Source of the DNA: Synaphobranchus kaupii
Taxonomy: Eukaryota > Chordata > Actinopteri > Anguilliformes > Synaphobranchidae
Length of the DNA: 64,000 nucleotides
NCBI GenBank assembly: GCA_029718625.1
Contig: CM056381.1
Coordinates: 54,554,157-54,618,156 of the forward strand
Reading direction: 5' to 3'
Shown: piece after piece, positions 23,288 to 35,656 of the stretch
How the letters are laid out: every line of letters begins with the position of its first letter
Numbering within the stretch: position 1 is the stretch's first letter
Translations under genes and position numbers: made by a program
Notes under the pieces: generated by a model
What the model was told of the DNA's origin: nothing
What the model saw: the letters and a program-made list of their open reading frames with translations, nothing else
Database searches by the model: none

Positions 23288-23575
23288 TATTAGCCCATGG
23301 GTGGGAGCAGCATACAGCCTCCACAGTTTGAATCACTCCACAGAGTGACGGACCCGTCGGTCACTAATCAAACTTTTAAGTTGAGCGCACTACGGCCTCA
23401 AGTTGAGCGCACTACGGCCTCTTTTTACATATTAGCCCATGGGTGGGAGCAGCATACAGCCTCCACAGTTTGAATCACTCCACAGAGTGACGGACCCGTT
23501 GGTCACTAATCAAACTTTTAATCAAACTTTTAAGTTGCCTCAAGTTGAGCGCACTACGGCCCCTTTTTCTTTGCC
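23288..23575. repeat. Tandem duplication (~142 bp) in the LINE 3' UTR
   Basis: TAGCCCATGGGTGGGAGCAG recurs at 23291 and 23433, each followed by TCACTCCACAGAGTGACGGA and the phrase GTTGAGCGCACTACGGCC, itself doubled in the first unit. The two units are almost identical, which suggests a recent duplication. Confidence 0.9.
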
Positions 23576-25022
23576 CAACTTTTCAAGTGCTCAACAGATA
23601 ACAGGCAACAACTGAACATCAGATACCAGTATTTATCTAAGTATATGCGGTGCCGAAAAAGAAGGAATAAAAAAAAAATAATAATAAACTTTTAAAAAAA
23701 TAAAAAAATATATATATAAATAAATAAAAAGATAAAACCGCTTTAAAGGATAAATAAGCTTAAAAATAAATAAATTAGAAAAGAATAAAAGAAAAGATAG
23801 AAGTGCCTCTGTCTTTTTGATAGACAGACATGAGCTAATGGAACACTAATCAGATATGTTAGGTACACAGGGAGATAAATAAAACAAGAAACAATAGAGT
23901 TAAAAATACCGGCTGGGCTTAATAAAAGTACAATAAAATGCAGTACAATGCAGCAAAATTTCAGTCAAAGGCCCGTGAGAAGAGCAAAGTTTTCAGACCA
24001 GATTTAAAAGACATAATACAAGAGGCATGTCTAAGGTCGTAGGGTAGTAGGTTCCAGCTATGGGTAGCGTAAAAACTAAAGGCTGCCTCCCCATTTTTAG
24101 TTTTAACCTTAGGCACAATGAGCTGATCCGATCCCAAAGATCTAAGAGATCTGTTTGGTTTATATGGCCTGAGCATTTCCAAGATGTATTTTGGTCCTAA
24201 GCCGTTGAGTGATTTATAAACTATTAGCATCACTTTGAAATCTATTCTATAGCGGACTGGAAGCCAGTGTAATTATCTAAGGATTGGAGTAATGTGTGCA
24301 CTTCTTTTAGTCCTTGTAAGAAGCCTGGCAGCAGCGTTTTGAATAAGTTGGAGCCGTTTAATGGACTTTTTTGAGAGACCAGTGAAGAGAGCATTACCGT
24401 AATCAACCCTACTTGAAATGAAGGCATGAATGAGGGTTTCTAGGTCTTGTTTAGACATAAAGCCTCTGACTCTTGCTATATTCTTAAGATGGTAAAAGGC
24501 GGATTTGGTTATCGACTTGACATGGTTATCAAAGTTGAGATCAGAGTCAATGAGTACACCTAGGTTTCTGGCCTGCATGGTTGTTCGTAAACCAAGAGTG
24601 TCAAGGTGGAGAGCTATTTTTTGTCTCGGTTCTTTGCTCCCGAAAACAATAATTTCGGTTTTGAAAGTTTTGACACATCCAGCTGTTAACTTGCTTTAAG
24701 CATTGGTGTAGAGAGTCAATAGGGTTGTAGTCGTCAGGATTAAATGACAGGTAAATTTATGTGTCATCTGCATAGCTGTGGTATGACATTTGGTACATTT
24801 GAAAGATTTGACCGAGGGGGAGCATATATAAGTTGAACAATAGAGGACCGAGGATGGAACCTTGGGGGACCCCGGAGGTCAGAGTAGTCCGTTCTGATTG
24901 GTAGTTATTAATGGTTACAAAGTAATCTCTATCTTGTAGGTAAGATTTGAACCAGTTTAAGGCTGTGCCCGAGAGCCCGATCCAATGATGTAGTCTGTCA
25001 ATGAGTATTTGATGATCTATAG

Positions 25023-25746
25023 CAGTGGTTCCCAACCCTGGTCCTGGGGACCCCCTGTGTATGCTGGTTTTCGTTCCAACCACAATTGCAATACCAGAAT
25101 TTTAACAAGCTGTTAATTTTTCTTAATTAGGTGTTTTTAATGTTTAGAGGGATTATTTACGTTCTTAAGCCACATTATGTTAGTAATAGCTATGCATGCC
25201 ATGAAGACTAAAAGTCCAAGATTCACATTGTGTTGTATTGTAAACAATTAAAAGGAGGTAAAAAATGTTTTAACTGATCAAATTAAAGACTGAGGTGAAT
25301 CAATAGGCTCATAATTAGTGAAATTGTGGACACATGGCCAATAAAACTAACCGTTTGGTAAATAATGAAGAATTCAAAGACAAAGCAAATGATAACGAGC
25401 CAAACCTGCATTGTGTTAAGGAAAAAATTATGAAGGAACTTAAACTTGCGTTCAATTACCTAATTAGGAGCCTAATCACCTGAGTTGTTACTTCTTCTTT
25501 GTAATTGTTTGCAATATAACACAATGAGCATAATGAACATGGTTTTTTTTTCCTTCATGGCATGCATAGCTATTGCTAACATAATGTGGCTTAAGAGAGT
25601 AAAGAGTTTAAAGTGTTCTCTCTATACAATAAAAACACCTAATTAAGAAAAAATAACAGCTTGTTAAAATTCTGTGATTGCAATTGTGGTTGGAACGAAA
25701 ACCAGCATACACAGGGGGTCCCCAGGACCAGGGTTGGGAACCACTG
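25023..25746. mobile_element. hAT-type MITE, 724 bp, inside LINE ORF2
   Basis: Same family as 6400-7131. The ends are CAGTGGTTCCCAACCCTGG and its inverse, with the perfect 8-bp duplication ATCTATAG (25015-25022 and 25747-25754). It splits the reverse transcriptase right after the catalytic AAFDTI block. Confidence 0.95.
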
Positions 25747-25939
25747 ATCTATAGTATCAAAGGCTGCACTGAGATCCAACAGAACAAGAACAGAGATTTT
25801 ACCTGAGTCACTGTTTACGCAAATGTCATTTAAAACTTTGATGAGTGCCGTTTCTGTGCAGTGATGGGGTCTAAAACCAGACTGAAAAGTGTCAAAAAGG
25901 CCGTTTTGGTTTAAAAAAATTGTTAAATTGATTAGAAAC

Positions 25940-27661
25940 TGTCATGGTTTTGACCCTGTTTGCCTATGCGGTCGTTCTCCTTGGTGGCCACGCTAGGGCG
26001 CTGCTCTTTAGGTGGATGCTTGCTCCGCCCTGCTTTGATTGCGGAGCTGCTGTGAGCGCCCACACCTGTGCTTAGTCACCTGGAGAGATGTATATAAGCC
26101 TACCGTTTCCTTCGTTCGGGGCTTCGACATTAATTATTAATTGTGCTTTAATTGTTCATTGTTTGTACTGTGGTGTTATTGTTGGCTGTGAGTTCTCGTA
26201 CCATTTTGGCTACTCGCCTATTTTTAACGTCTCTTTGTTGAGGCAGGGCTTATTTCTTGCTGGCTTGGTAGTTAGTTATCTCGTAGAAGTTTGGGACCGT
26301 AAATCTCTGCTCTATTCGCCTTTTGGTGCTTTTTCTCCGTGTATGGAGTTTTGGGCGATTCTGTTCGGAACAGTAGTTCTGCTCGCCCTTCGGCACATGT
26401 CTTCCCATAGGGAGATCAGGCGTTTCCCTTCTACTTAGTTTCTTAGCTCGTAGAAGTATAGAGTAGCAGTTTCTCTGGTCCATTTTCGCCTGTTGATTGG
26501 TTTTCTTACTGACAGACCTGGCGTTTTAGCTTCTACTCATTTCCGGGTTACGGTGAGCCAGTTGGTAGCTTCGGTACGTTTGTTCCCTGTTTTTGTCTCC
26601 TCGTGGACTACGCTCCTTTGTTGTGAGTCAGGGTTTTTATTTATATTGAGAGGCTGTCGTGCTATTTTGTGTTGGTCTTTATTGCAGCTGTCCTCCGTCC
26701 TTTTTACCTACGGGACGATTTTGTTTCGGAACTGTTGTTCTGTTTCGTTCTCCGGGTGTTTGTCTCCTTATATGGAGCTTGGGTGATGTTGTGGACGTGT
26801 TTGTGTGTGACTGCGTGTTTCTTAAAATAGCCTCAGAACGTTAGCTCTCTGTTCCATTTCGCCTCGTTACATATTCCATTCGTGAGAGGCTAGGGCGGTT
26901 GTTTTATATTAAGCTTGCGTTAGTCTATATGGATCGTAAAGTTATGGGACGACGGTGTTCCGTCGGCTCACCTGTAAAATGTTTCTCTCTCCTGGGAGAT
27001 CGGGTGTTTACCCCTTTGCTTTCTACATTTGACTGCGAGCCTATTAATCTCGCTATGGGAACGTTAAATCTCTGTTCCTGTTCGCCTCGTTACATTTCCT
27101 CATCATAGAGAGGCAGGGCGTTTATTTTCAATTAATCTCGCGTTGGTCTACCCGGTAAATGTCCGGTGCTGCCTGTCCTGTTCGTTCCTTTCGGTGCCTT
27201 TCTCCTTTCATGGAGTTTTTTTGACGATTTTGTTCGGAACTGCTGTTCTGTTTCGTCTTTTTTCCTATAGGGAAGATTGGGCGATGTTGTGGACACGTTT
27301 GTGTGTGTGACCGCGAGTTTGGGAGTAGCCTGGGAACGTTGGATCTGTTCCTTTCGCCTCCACTCATACTATCATATTATTTAGCAGTGTTTGTTTGTGT
27401 TTTATGTTTGTCTTTACGCTACTCACCCGTTATTATGTGTCTCGTTACCGAGACAGGGCGCGTATTATTTCTGGCTGTTCAGAATCCTGTCCTTGCGCTC
27501 TACTTGGCGTGTGACAGTTAGCCGGTTAGTAGCGTCTGTAGTGTGTTCGTTGTCTTGTCTCCTCCCTTATCTGCGGGTATCCCGCCTTAGTGGCCTAAGG
27601 GCTTAATGAATCCCCTTGCTGCGTTTGGCTCCTCCCACGTCACACGTCACGCCCCATTACA
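25940..27661 (+). mobile_element. Solo LTR, 1.7 kb, inside LINE ORF2
   Basis: It starts TGTCATGGTTTTGACCC and ends GCCCCATTACA, flanked by AGAAAC on both sides (25934-25939 and 27662-27667). It is related along its length to the LTR at 41385-42770, sharing CTTGCTGCG, ACGTCACGCCCC and CATTACA at the 3' end and CTATTCGCC/TTCGCCT phrases inside. The interior consists of repeated motifs of the type CGTTACCGAG-GCAGGGCG and GTAGAAGTAT, so frames inside it are not genes. Confidence 0.88.
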
Positions 27662-29431
27662 AGAAACAGCCTTCTCAAGAATCTTACTAATGAAGGAAAG
27701 GTTAGAAATATGGCGATAATTATTTAATTTGAATGGGTCTAAATTTTTCTTTTTTAAAAGAGGTTTAATGACTGCAGTTTTTAAAGATTTCGGAAAAAGG
27801 CCAGTCCGGAGTGAGCAGTTAGCTATTTGCAGTATTTCTGAAGATAAATAACTAAAGTTAGCTTTTAAAAAGCTAGATGGTGCAGGATCTAATGAGCAAG
27901 TAGATGGTTTAAGATGCTGCACTATTTCTTCAAGTGCCTCATTGTCAATTTCACTAAAATGCGACAAGCAAGGAGGACAGTTTTTTAGCAGAGAAGAAGA
28001 GCATGGTGCGGCTATGCCGCTGGGTGCGGAGGAGCTAATGGAGCTAATGGCTGATCGAATGTCGCTAATTTTGATGCTAAAATACGAGGCAAAATCATTG
28101 CATTTATTAACAGAGCAGAGTTCAGGAGAAAGTTGAACTGGAGGGTTTGTCAGTCTGTCAACTGTAGCAAAGAGAGTCTGGGTATGATTAGTGTTTCTAT
28201 TAATGACACCAGAGAAAAAAGACTGTCTGGCCCTTTTTATTTCTAGGTTGTAGGCTTGCAGCTTCTCTTTATGAATGTCATAGTGGATTTGTAGCTTCGT
28301 TTTCCTCCACCTGCGTTCAGTTATCCTACATTCTCTTTTCATATTTTTTACTGCTTGGGAATTTCTCCAAGGTGCTCTCTGTTTGCCAGATACTGATTTG
28401 TTTTTTATGGGTGCGATATCATCCATAATATTCACGATTTTGGAGTTTAAATTTTCACAAAGAATATCAACAGAGTCTGATGCTATGCTAAGTGTTGATG
28501 AAAGAGCCGTAACAAATAATGCACTTTTATTCTCATTGATAGACCGTGTTCTGACAGGGCATAGGTTGGACTGGGTGTCGGGGCAGGTCAGCATATCAAA
28601 AAATACACAGTAGTGGTCTGAGAGTGCCACATTCTTGACAACAATACTTACAATTTTTACACCTTTTGTGATTACCAGATCCAGTGTATGACCACAACAG
28701 TGTGTGGGGCCCGTCACATGCTGAGTCAGACCAAAGGAATCAAATACTGCACACAGTTCTTTAGCATAGTTATTATTGGGATTGTCAATGTGGATGTTAT
28801 AATCACCAGTTATGGCAAAACAGTCAAAATCAGTGGAGATTACTGAGATGAGTTCGCTAAAATCATCAATAAAGTTAGGAGAGTATCTTGGAGGTCTATA
28901 GATAGTTAAAAATAGTGTTCGAGGAGAACCTTGTAGCACAATGCCAAGGTACTCAAAAGAAGCAAAATCATCGAAGGATACTTGCTTACATTGAAATGTA
29001 TCTCTGAAAATAGCAGCCACCCCTCCGCCTTTCCTGTCAACATGAAGAGCATTCATATACTTGAAGTACTGGGGAGCTGACTCTATAAGTACTGTTTCAC
29101 TGCTGCCTTTTTCTAACCATGTTTCCGTTAAAAATATAAAATCTAGGTTATTAACAGTTATGAAATCATTAATTAGAAAAGACTTATTATTTAGGGATCT
29201 AACGTTTAAAAGGGCCATCTTGATAGTACAGTTAGAGGTGGGCATTGGGACAGTTGGGACTAAATGTGGGATGATAGAAAGATTAGCTAACTTCCTACCA
29301 TGTCTGACATGAGTTTTTCTGGTTCTGTTTCTAAGCATGACTGGGATGGTAGAGTGCATGCGGCAGGGCCCCAGCTTGTTGTCAGGGCTAATGTGTGGAG
29401 CATCACTAAAGGAGCAGGGACCCGACTCATG

Positions 29432-30714
29432 TCAATTTATTGCCAGATTTGGGGATAGGTGGTGATGGTTCAGGGCTCGATGAGACCTGGGAGGTGGCTT
29501 AGGAGTGGTTGGTGGAGCTGTAGGGGGGGCTGCGGTGGGAGAAGGAACTCTCCGTCTGGGGAGGGGGATGGGGGGGGAGGTGGTGATGGCAGCCTCCCCC
29601 CCCATCTTTTTCTCAGAGGCAGCTGATGTGGGTGTCCCAACTTCGCTTTTTGGGTCAGTGGGATTTGCCTTGGTCTGTGTCTTCTCAAATGCAGTTGGTG
29701 TGGGCGTCCTGAGCTTGCTTTTTGGGTCTGTGGTGGGTGCAGCGGATTCCATGGTCTGTGTTATCAGAGACACAGTGTTCTGGGCTGTTGCGCTTGTTTT
29801 GATACCAGAGAGAGGTGCATTAGATAACACCTGCTGAGCTATCGAGGACACGGTGTTCTGGGTTGTTGTGTCTGCTTTAAGGGCACAGCGAATGTTCAAG
29901 GACAAGATGTTTTCACCAGCTCTGTTCAGTTGAGATCTGTTTTTCCTAAAAAGGTGGTGTTGCTTCCAGAAATGGTCCAAGTTGTCAATAAACTTCACAT
30001 TCCATTTAATGCAGGCCGAAATCAGCCATGCGTTAAATCCAAATGTTCTGGAGAATTTTTCTGAGCTCATTTTTATTGCAGGTAGAGGGCCGGAGATGTA
30101 CATCTTAATGTCAAGAGAGCTAACAGCTTTTAACAGAGCCTCAAAATTATTTTTCAAAGTTACTGATTCTGGCTTATGGGTGACTTCTACCTGCAAAATA
30201 ATATTGCTTATGCTTGGATTGGAAGCCATAATGACAGTGATTTCGTCCGCGATGTCAAGAGGTAATTTATTTGGAAAACAGTAGCTTTTGATGTCATTAC
30301 CTGCAATCTGATGTGTGTCTTGAGTAGAAGAGGTAATAAAAGCAGTGGTGGTGGGGGGCTTCGTTGCCTTGACAGATGGCGATTCTGGCTGTGATGATAG
30401 TGGTAGGAATCTGTTTCTCAGTTTAAGCTTTCCGGTCCGAGGGAAACAGCTTTCTTCTTGTTTTTTCTTCCCACTGGTGGAAAGTTATCTTTGTTACTCC
30501 TTGTTGCGTTAGCAGATAGTTGCGTAACGTTAGCATTTGGTAGTGGAAGCAACCCAGTGTTGGTACCCACTGTTTTGCAAGTTGTTAGCCTAGCCGTGGG
30601 TGACGGATTCCGAGAAGGCAATTCATTTATAGATCCATCTTCTTGCATTCTAATCTTTGTCTCAAGAACAGTAATCCTCTGGAGATGCCTGTCGCAATCT
30701 TTGCAGTGATTCAT
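29432..30714 (-). pseudogene. L2/CR1 LINE ORF1 with SGNH/GDSL esterase-like domain
   Basis: The first part (30714-30418) starts MNHCKDCDRHLQRITVLE, a Cys pair with a short coiled segment, and is Lys-rich at its end. A one-base frameshift near 30418 separates it from the second frame (30229-29432, read-through from upstream). That part contains FIDNLDHFWKQHHLFRKN and LNRAG, the C-terminal block of the SGNH/GDSL-type esterase found in CR1/L2 ORF1 proteins. A Pro/Thr/Ser-rich tail follows (residues ~150-265). The protein family binds the element RNA and may act on lipids. Its stop is 70 bp before the ORF2 start at 29359. Confidence 0.8.
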
Positions 30715-30730
30715 TTTGCCCGTTTGTGTG

Positions 30731-31447
30731 TTGTTTTTTGTTGTTTTTTATTTTTTTAAAAGATAAAATTAGTAAATAAAAAATAAATAGATTTAAAAGA
30801 TGTAAAATGAAATAAGTAAAACAATAAAATGAATCAGCTGTAAGCAGATGGAAAGAAAATAAAGCAAAGAAAGTAAAGCAAAGCAGGAGCAGCAAGAAAA
30901 TGCGTCCTCTCTTCAAGGCTGTCTGTCAATGTAATGTTACACTTAATGTACAGGTCAGCTAATAGTTGTGGATTGCCTTGTACTTGAACCAAAGAGAGCA
31001 CAACCAAAGGCATCGTCAAGTGGCTCATACGTGAAAAACCAGGAGAGAAGACTGGGGAAAACTAATTTCTCACAGGAAATAACAGAATATTTACCAACAT
31101 GTCAATTCGCACAGGATTGCTTTAACCTGGGGTTAATTTTACAGGGCATTTAACAGTAGGTAGGCCTAAAAGACGCCGGAATCTTTACTGGCGCGGGAGC
31201 GCGATGTCGCTAAATGGGTCTAAAAATCTAAGTCAAGTTGGCAAGTGTGGTCACATTCTCACAAGGGAAGTTTGCAAGTGAAGTTTAGAACATTCAGAGG
31301 GCAGAACATTTAACAGATTGGACCGCAGCCTAGATTAGATGCACTTAGGGGTAGATTTACTAAAGGATTGCCTGTCCAAATTAAAAAAAACTTACCACCC
31401 ACAAAACAATCGTGCGAGGTGATCAACTAATGAGGTGCAAACTGGAC
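30731..31447. other. Spacer upstream of the LINE
   Basis: A/T-rich LINE 5' edge to ~30830, then unrecognised sequence. GGCAGAACATTTAACAGATT near 31298 repeats a phrase at ~19389. TTAGGGGTAGATTTACTAA near 31345 resembles MITE-type ends. Confidence 0.45.
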
Positions 31448-31450
31448 TAT

Positions 31451-33390
31451 GGGCCCTATCTTACACCCGGCGCAAAGCGGCGCTAACCCAAACGCAAGTG
31501 TCTTTGCTATTTTACACCCGGCCCTGGGTTCATTATAACGCCTAGCGCTTACGTCGTTTAACTACCATGTATTCTTGCGCCCGTTGCAAATGAACTGGGC
31601 GTGTTGGTCTTAAGATGAGGAGTGGCCAGGATTATTTTTGGCATATTGCTGTCTTGAGCCAGCAGAAAGCGCTTGCGCTAGAACCACCACAAACCTGGTC
31701 TAAAGTCATGTCGCAGTTGTTTGTGTGTTAAGTGTGTCTACATAGGCGTGTGCACAACGCGCGTACCCTCCTGTCTGTTACACACAGGGGCGCGCACAAG
31801 CATGACTAAAATAACAAGATTACAATGTGAAATATTATTATTGTGTAGGCTATATCAAAAAATGCATAATAATAAAAGGGTCCATAGCCTACCTTTCCCT
31901 CAGCGAAGGGGAATGCCACATTGAATTGCTTTCTGCCCACTCCATCAACATCCAGGCGATGTGCGATGGTACGGGACATTGGTTATCCATTAAAAAGGAG
32001 CTGATAACACCTATATCAAGCCTAATGCGCAAATTGTCATTTACACCTAATGCGTGAATTGTCATTCAATGGAAAACTCACGCACGGCAATAGACGGACA
32101 TTTGAGTTCTGAAAATGCGCTTCAGATGTCATTACAATACAGCTCTGTTTATCTAGGAATACAGCCTGTAAGTAAATAGAATGGTTTGTGACTGAAAACA
32201 GTTCGAAACCTTGTCCAGTGAATATTGCATTTATTGTTTTTCAAATAGCCTAGGCTACAGCGGATTCGCTGTGCATAAGGTTTTTTCGATAGCCTATGGT
32301 TAAAAAATGTCACCATGTTAACTAAATTGTAACCTTAGCTATTCTCTGTCCTTCATATTTTTTTTAATTACAGCGACCAGGTTTCCATACTGTCAGCTTA
32401 ATAAAAACCAAGCTGATTTCACCTGTTATTCCATAACTGAACAAAACGATTTTAAAGAGAGTTAAGTGTCTAATTAGAAACGAAAACAAATTTGCAGCAC
32501 GTTACACAATTAATTCACAATTCATTTTAATGCCATTCTCTGCATGTGCGCTGCATGTTCTCTGTTTCCCCTGCTGTAAGTCACACATTTCACGGTCTTC
32601 CTGGGAAAGTGGATTGTTTTAAAGCATTACGCTACGAGTAAAACAGGTTGGTCACATTTCCATAAACAGGACATATGAAACAGAAATATGTGTGAACATA
32701 TGGGTTGCCAACCTGACATCTTTATTGTATTTAGTGTCATCATTAAGGCAAAATAACAGTATTTATGTTATTAATCAATATTACTATGCAGGTAGCCTAA
32801 TGAACTTCTGATGAAGCTTGAACTTCGAGAACTCCATGAGAACAGCCTCATGGAATTGATGTTTGACACTTTCATTGCATAATCAAACGAAATTTGCTGA
32901 ACAAGCAGGTTAATTTGGCGTTTTCTAAGGTGAGACTGAAGCCATTGATAGCTTATTCTCAGCTGTTGCAGGTCCTTTTAACAAAATTTAACCGCTTATA
33001 TTTTGTAAAATAACAGCCCTGTCGGGAATTACCGGGAACTCATAGGCTAATGGTTAGTCAGAATAATATTGATCATACTCAATTTAGCCTATTCCTTGAT
33101 CACACTAAACACGCACGAGCATGTTTGTTTCGCCATCAAGCAATCCGCCAAGGTGGAAAAGCAGGCTTTTAACGGAATGGGATATGACATTTGGATTGGT
33201 TTATTGTATGTCACGCCCAAGACACACCTATAATTAATGAAGCGACTAGGTTCACCCCATTTGCAACTTGCGCCGTGCTTAGTGCCCAAAAAACGTGCCG
33301 ATAAAATAGAAAAAGTGGACCTGGACACGCCCAAAATGGAATTTACACCATGCGCTAAGACCAAGCGCCAAGATCACCAAGATAGAGCCC
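31451..33390. mobile_element. Harbinger-like non-autonomous element, copy 3 (1940 bp)
   Basis: The ends are GGGCCCTATCTTACACCCGG and, inverted, GGGCTCTATCTTGGTGATC, with the 3-bp duplication TAT (31448-31450 and 33391-33393). It is the longest copy with both ends preserved in the window and aligns along its length with copy 2. It has no coding content. Confidence 0.9.
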
Positions 33391-33825
33391 TATGTGTGTT
33401 AAAATTTAAAGATATATGGATTTTTCATTTTTGCAGGTTAGCCTGAATGAATATGCAAAATTGGGCGTCCCTTTCGTGAAATAGTGGGAGGAGGTCATGC
33501 AAATAAATTACTGTAGCATGTGTAATGTGATTTACTAAGCCCGAAAGTAATTTTAGGAAATGTAATTGCATGTGCATTTTAGTAGTCTACAAATGGGAAG
33601 CAGGTATTAAAAGACATGCAATCAATAAGATGACGGCTGCCATTGTAGCAAGAAGGATTTGTCGTAACAACGCAAGCCCACAATATAGAGAGAAGGTATT
33701 TATTTAACAGTAAGATATAAATACATTTTTAAATCATGGAGCAGATTGTGTGATAGAATACAAGAGTAACTAGTATTTGAATCAAACAAGCAATACAACG
33801 TCTATTATAACAAACAATGAATAGA
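33391..33825. other. Spacer
   Basis: No gene or repeat recognised, apart from a TTTACTAAGCCCGAAAG phrase near 33531 that may belong to an older MITE. Confidence 0.4.
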
Positions 33826-34568
33826 ATAGAATAACCTTTATTTTCCCTTTAGGGAACTTCAGTTGTACCCACCAGCAACAATAAAAAAGACATAGACAGT
33901 GGGGCAGACCCACAACACACAAACAAACACACCAAATAAAAACATTCAATATCAAATTAAGTGAATTAAAGTTGAATACAGGCTGCCATGATTAAAAATA
34001 GCCACCGCTGTCCCGAGATGTCCAGTGTCATTTAGCAGTCCAACACACAAACGCCGCCTCCATGACTTTCCTCCATCCACGCAGTGTTGTGGTCTTTGTA
34101 CACTGTCGAAATGGAGCACCGAACTGCCTTCCCACTCGTTGCCTCACTCCTCCCCCGCACCATCTTCTCCTTCCCTTCCATGGTTGCCCTTTGAAGACCG
34201 CCAGCACTCCCGGATCAGTCCCGACATCTTCAACTCCGGTGAAGAGCGATGGTAAACTTTGTTGCTGGAGATCCAACGGACATTCCCGAGCATATGTTGC
34301 GAATGCGTCTCCATGGTGACAACCACAAACAAAATTATCCCGACTAGACAATTCGCCAATATCATCAAAACAATAAAAAAAAATCTCCAGCCCGCCTCCC
34401 CGCACAACAGACACACAGTGCATGAAAAAAACAAAAGACAAAAGCCAGACACAACAAAATACATTCAAATGTACAAACACAAACACGAGAGACAGCTGGA
34501 CTACATGTCGCCATTACAGCGCCACATGACGTCAATAACAAAGCAAATAAAAACTTTATCAAAATAAA
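33826..34568 (-). mobile_element. Internally deleted non-LTR retrotransposon copy
   Basis: The low-coordinate end (AATAGAATAGAATAACCTTT, then GACAGTGGGGCAGACCC) is the inverse of the 3' end of the LINE at 12860-13800. The rest of the minus strand (34560-34030) reads like a LINE 5' region followed by a scrap of the C-terminus (VCWTAK-type frame, then CACTGGACATCTCGGGAC, compare 13520). Most of ORF2 is absent, so the copy seems to join a 5' end directly to a 3' end. Confidence 0.55.
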
Positions 34569-34639
34569 GCCCGTTATCAGATGGAAATGTGATTTTATGT
34601 GTCACTCATGGCGCGAGTAATGCTAGTAAGCATAGTTAC

Positions 34640-35648
34640 TAGGGGTGTCACGATACCGATTCGAAATCGAAAATCGATCGAAATAAGCGTTCGATTCCGA
34701 ACTTCGAAATCACAAGCTGGTTCGCGATTCTCCAAGTTTTTTTTTCCTCTCCACCCCCGCCCCCCGCGCGCTCTTCTTAGCCTTTCATGTGATGGGTAAA
34801 ATGTAAAAAAAAGTAGCCTACTTGGCCATCTCTAATGTAAGCGTTTCCGACAAAACTAAACTTGACGCCTTCCACTGCATTTTGTTCGTCCACGCAGGCG
34901 TGCGTCCGAAGAAAAAAAAACAACGATATTTCAAAGAGGACACAGCTGCTAGTTAACGTTAGCTTACCGGTAGCCTGCATTACTTTTCAACACACCATGG
35001 CCACTGCCGGAGTCGGAGATGGAGAAACAGAACTGGAAAATCCTCCTGCTTCCCTCAAGTCACCGGTGTGGCAACATTTTGCCTTCCCCGTGAGTTATAT
35101 AAACAACGAACACGTCATTGACAAAAAAACGACAGTTTGTCGGCTATGCTACACGCGAGTACCATACACCACCTCAGGCAACACGTCAAATATGGCAGGA
35201 CACATTCGCAGGCATCACAAAGAAATAGATTTGACTGGGAAAAAAACATTGACACAGGCAACTCAAATGACAACCCAAATGACAGTTGTCAGGGCATGAA
35301 AAAAAACGTGTAAATAGTTAATAGCGTGGTACATGTTCAACTGTTTATTATTTCAGATATTAGTTTGTTAAAGCTGTTTATTCTAGAGTCTAGTTTTGAT
35401 AAAGCTCTTAACTGTTTAGGTGTGTTTAAATATTCTCATATTTTTGTTATTATTTATAATTGTTATTATTCAAATAAAAATTACTTATTGAGAAACAAGT
35501 ATTTTTTTTTACAAATCAAGACTCGATAGTCTAACAATGGCATAGCCATTAGCTAGACTATAGTGCTGGAAAAAAAATCGAATCGAATCGTGACCTTAAA
35601 ATCGAAAGTCAAATCAAATTGCGGATTTGGAGAATCTAGACACCCCTA
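34640..35648 (+). mobile_element. hAT element remnant with BED-finger gene (1009 bp)
   Basis: The ends are TAGGGGTGTCACGATACC and, inverted, TAGGGGTGTCTAGATTCTCC, flanked by the perfect 8-bp duplication ATAGTTAC (34632-34639 and 35649-35656). It keeps the N-terminal BED-finger part of the transposase and has lost the catalytic part. Confidence 0.92.
34997..35299 (+). CDS. BED zinc-finger fragment of a hAT transposase
   Basis: The ATG at 34997 (ACACCATGG context) opens 100 codons to a TGA; the frame is open upstream to 34862, but this ATG has the better context. Residues ~25-80 form a BED finger: SPVWQHFAF, then CRLCYTRVPYTT and HIRRHHKEI, giving C-x2-C and H-x4-H ligands. The dimerisation and DDE parts of a ZBED/hAT transposase are missing; the frame ends in a short Thr/Gln-rich tail. 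It could still bind DNA if expressed. Whether it is a decaying remnant or a retained DNA-binding protein cannot be told from sequence. Confidence 0.7.
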   Translation: MATAGVGDGETELENPPASLKSPVWQHFAFPVSYINNEHVIDKKTTVCRLCYTRVPYTTSGNTSNMAGHIRRHHKEIDLTGKKTLTQATQMTTQMTVVRA

Positions 35649-35656
35649 ATAGTTAC

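Larger units (their letters stand above)
23961..29359 (-). pseudogene. L2/CR1 LINE ORF2: APE-type endonuclease and reverse transcriptase
   Basis: The endonuclease is intact in sequence: LNVRSLNNKSF, FLTETWLE (catalytic Glu), ITGDYNIHID and LSDHYCVFFD are all present in the 570-codon frame 29359-27647. The reverse transcriptase begins (KTAVIKPLLKK, NNYRHISNLSFISKILEKAV) and is cut by the solo LTR. It resumes at 25939 (LVLLDLSAAFDTI), is cut again by the hAT MITE at 25746, and resumes at 25014 (IDHQILIDRLHHW, SGVPQGSILGPLLFNLYML, SYADDT). The codon after YADDT is a stop where CAA is expected, a frameshift lies near 24665, and a second nonsense codon occurs near 24274. The end (NGEAAFSFYATHSWNLLP) is the usual C-terminus. 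The mature enzyme would nick DNA and prime reverse transcription at the target. Confidence 0.9.
22973..30730 (-). mobile_element. Nearly full-length L2/CR1-clade LINE, dead and twice interrupted
   Basis: Reading the minus strand from ~30730: ORF1 (coiled start and esterase-like end), ORF2 (endonuclease, reverse transcriptase), a long 3' UTR, and the fish LINE 3' end (AGTTTATTTGTATAGCACAT on the plus strand near 22984) with a GTCAA-type microsatellite tail at 22971-22985. It is interrupted by a solo LTR (25940-27661) and a hAT MITE (25023-25746), each with target duplications. Without the insertions it is about 5.3 kb, a normal full length for this clade. Confidence 0.92.

Noticed and set aside
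26088..27606. Several open frames of 60-116 codons
   Set aside because: All lie within the 1.7-kb solo LTR and are built from its repeated motifs.
29505..29837. Plus-strand Gly/Val-rich frame of 110 codons
   Set aside because: It is the shadow of the Pro/Thr-rich end of the LINE ORF1 on the other strand.
34028..34486. 152-codon minus-strand frame as a host gene
   Set aside because: It lies in a LINE 5' region joined to the shared 3' end and has no domain.
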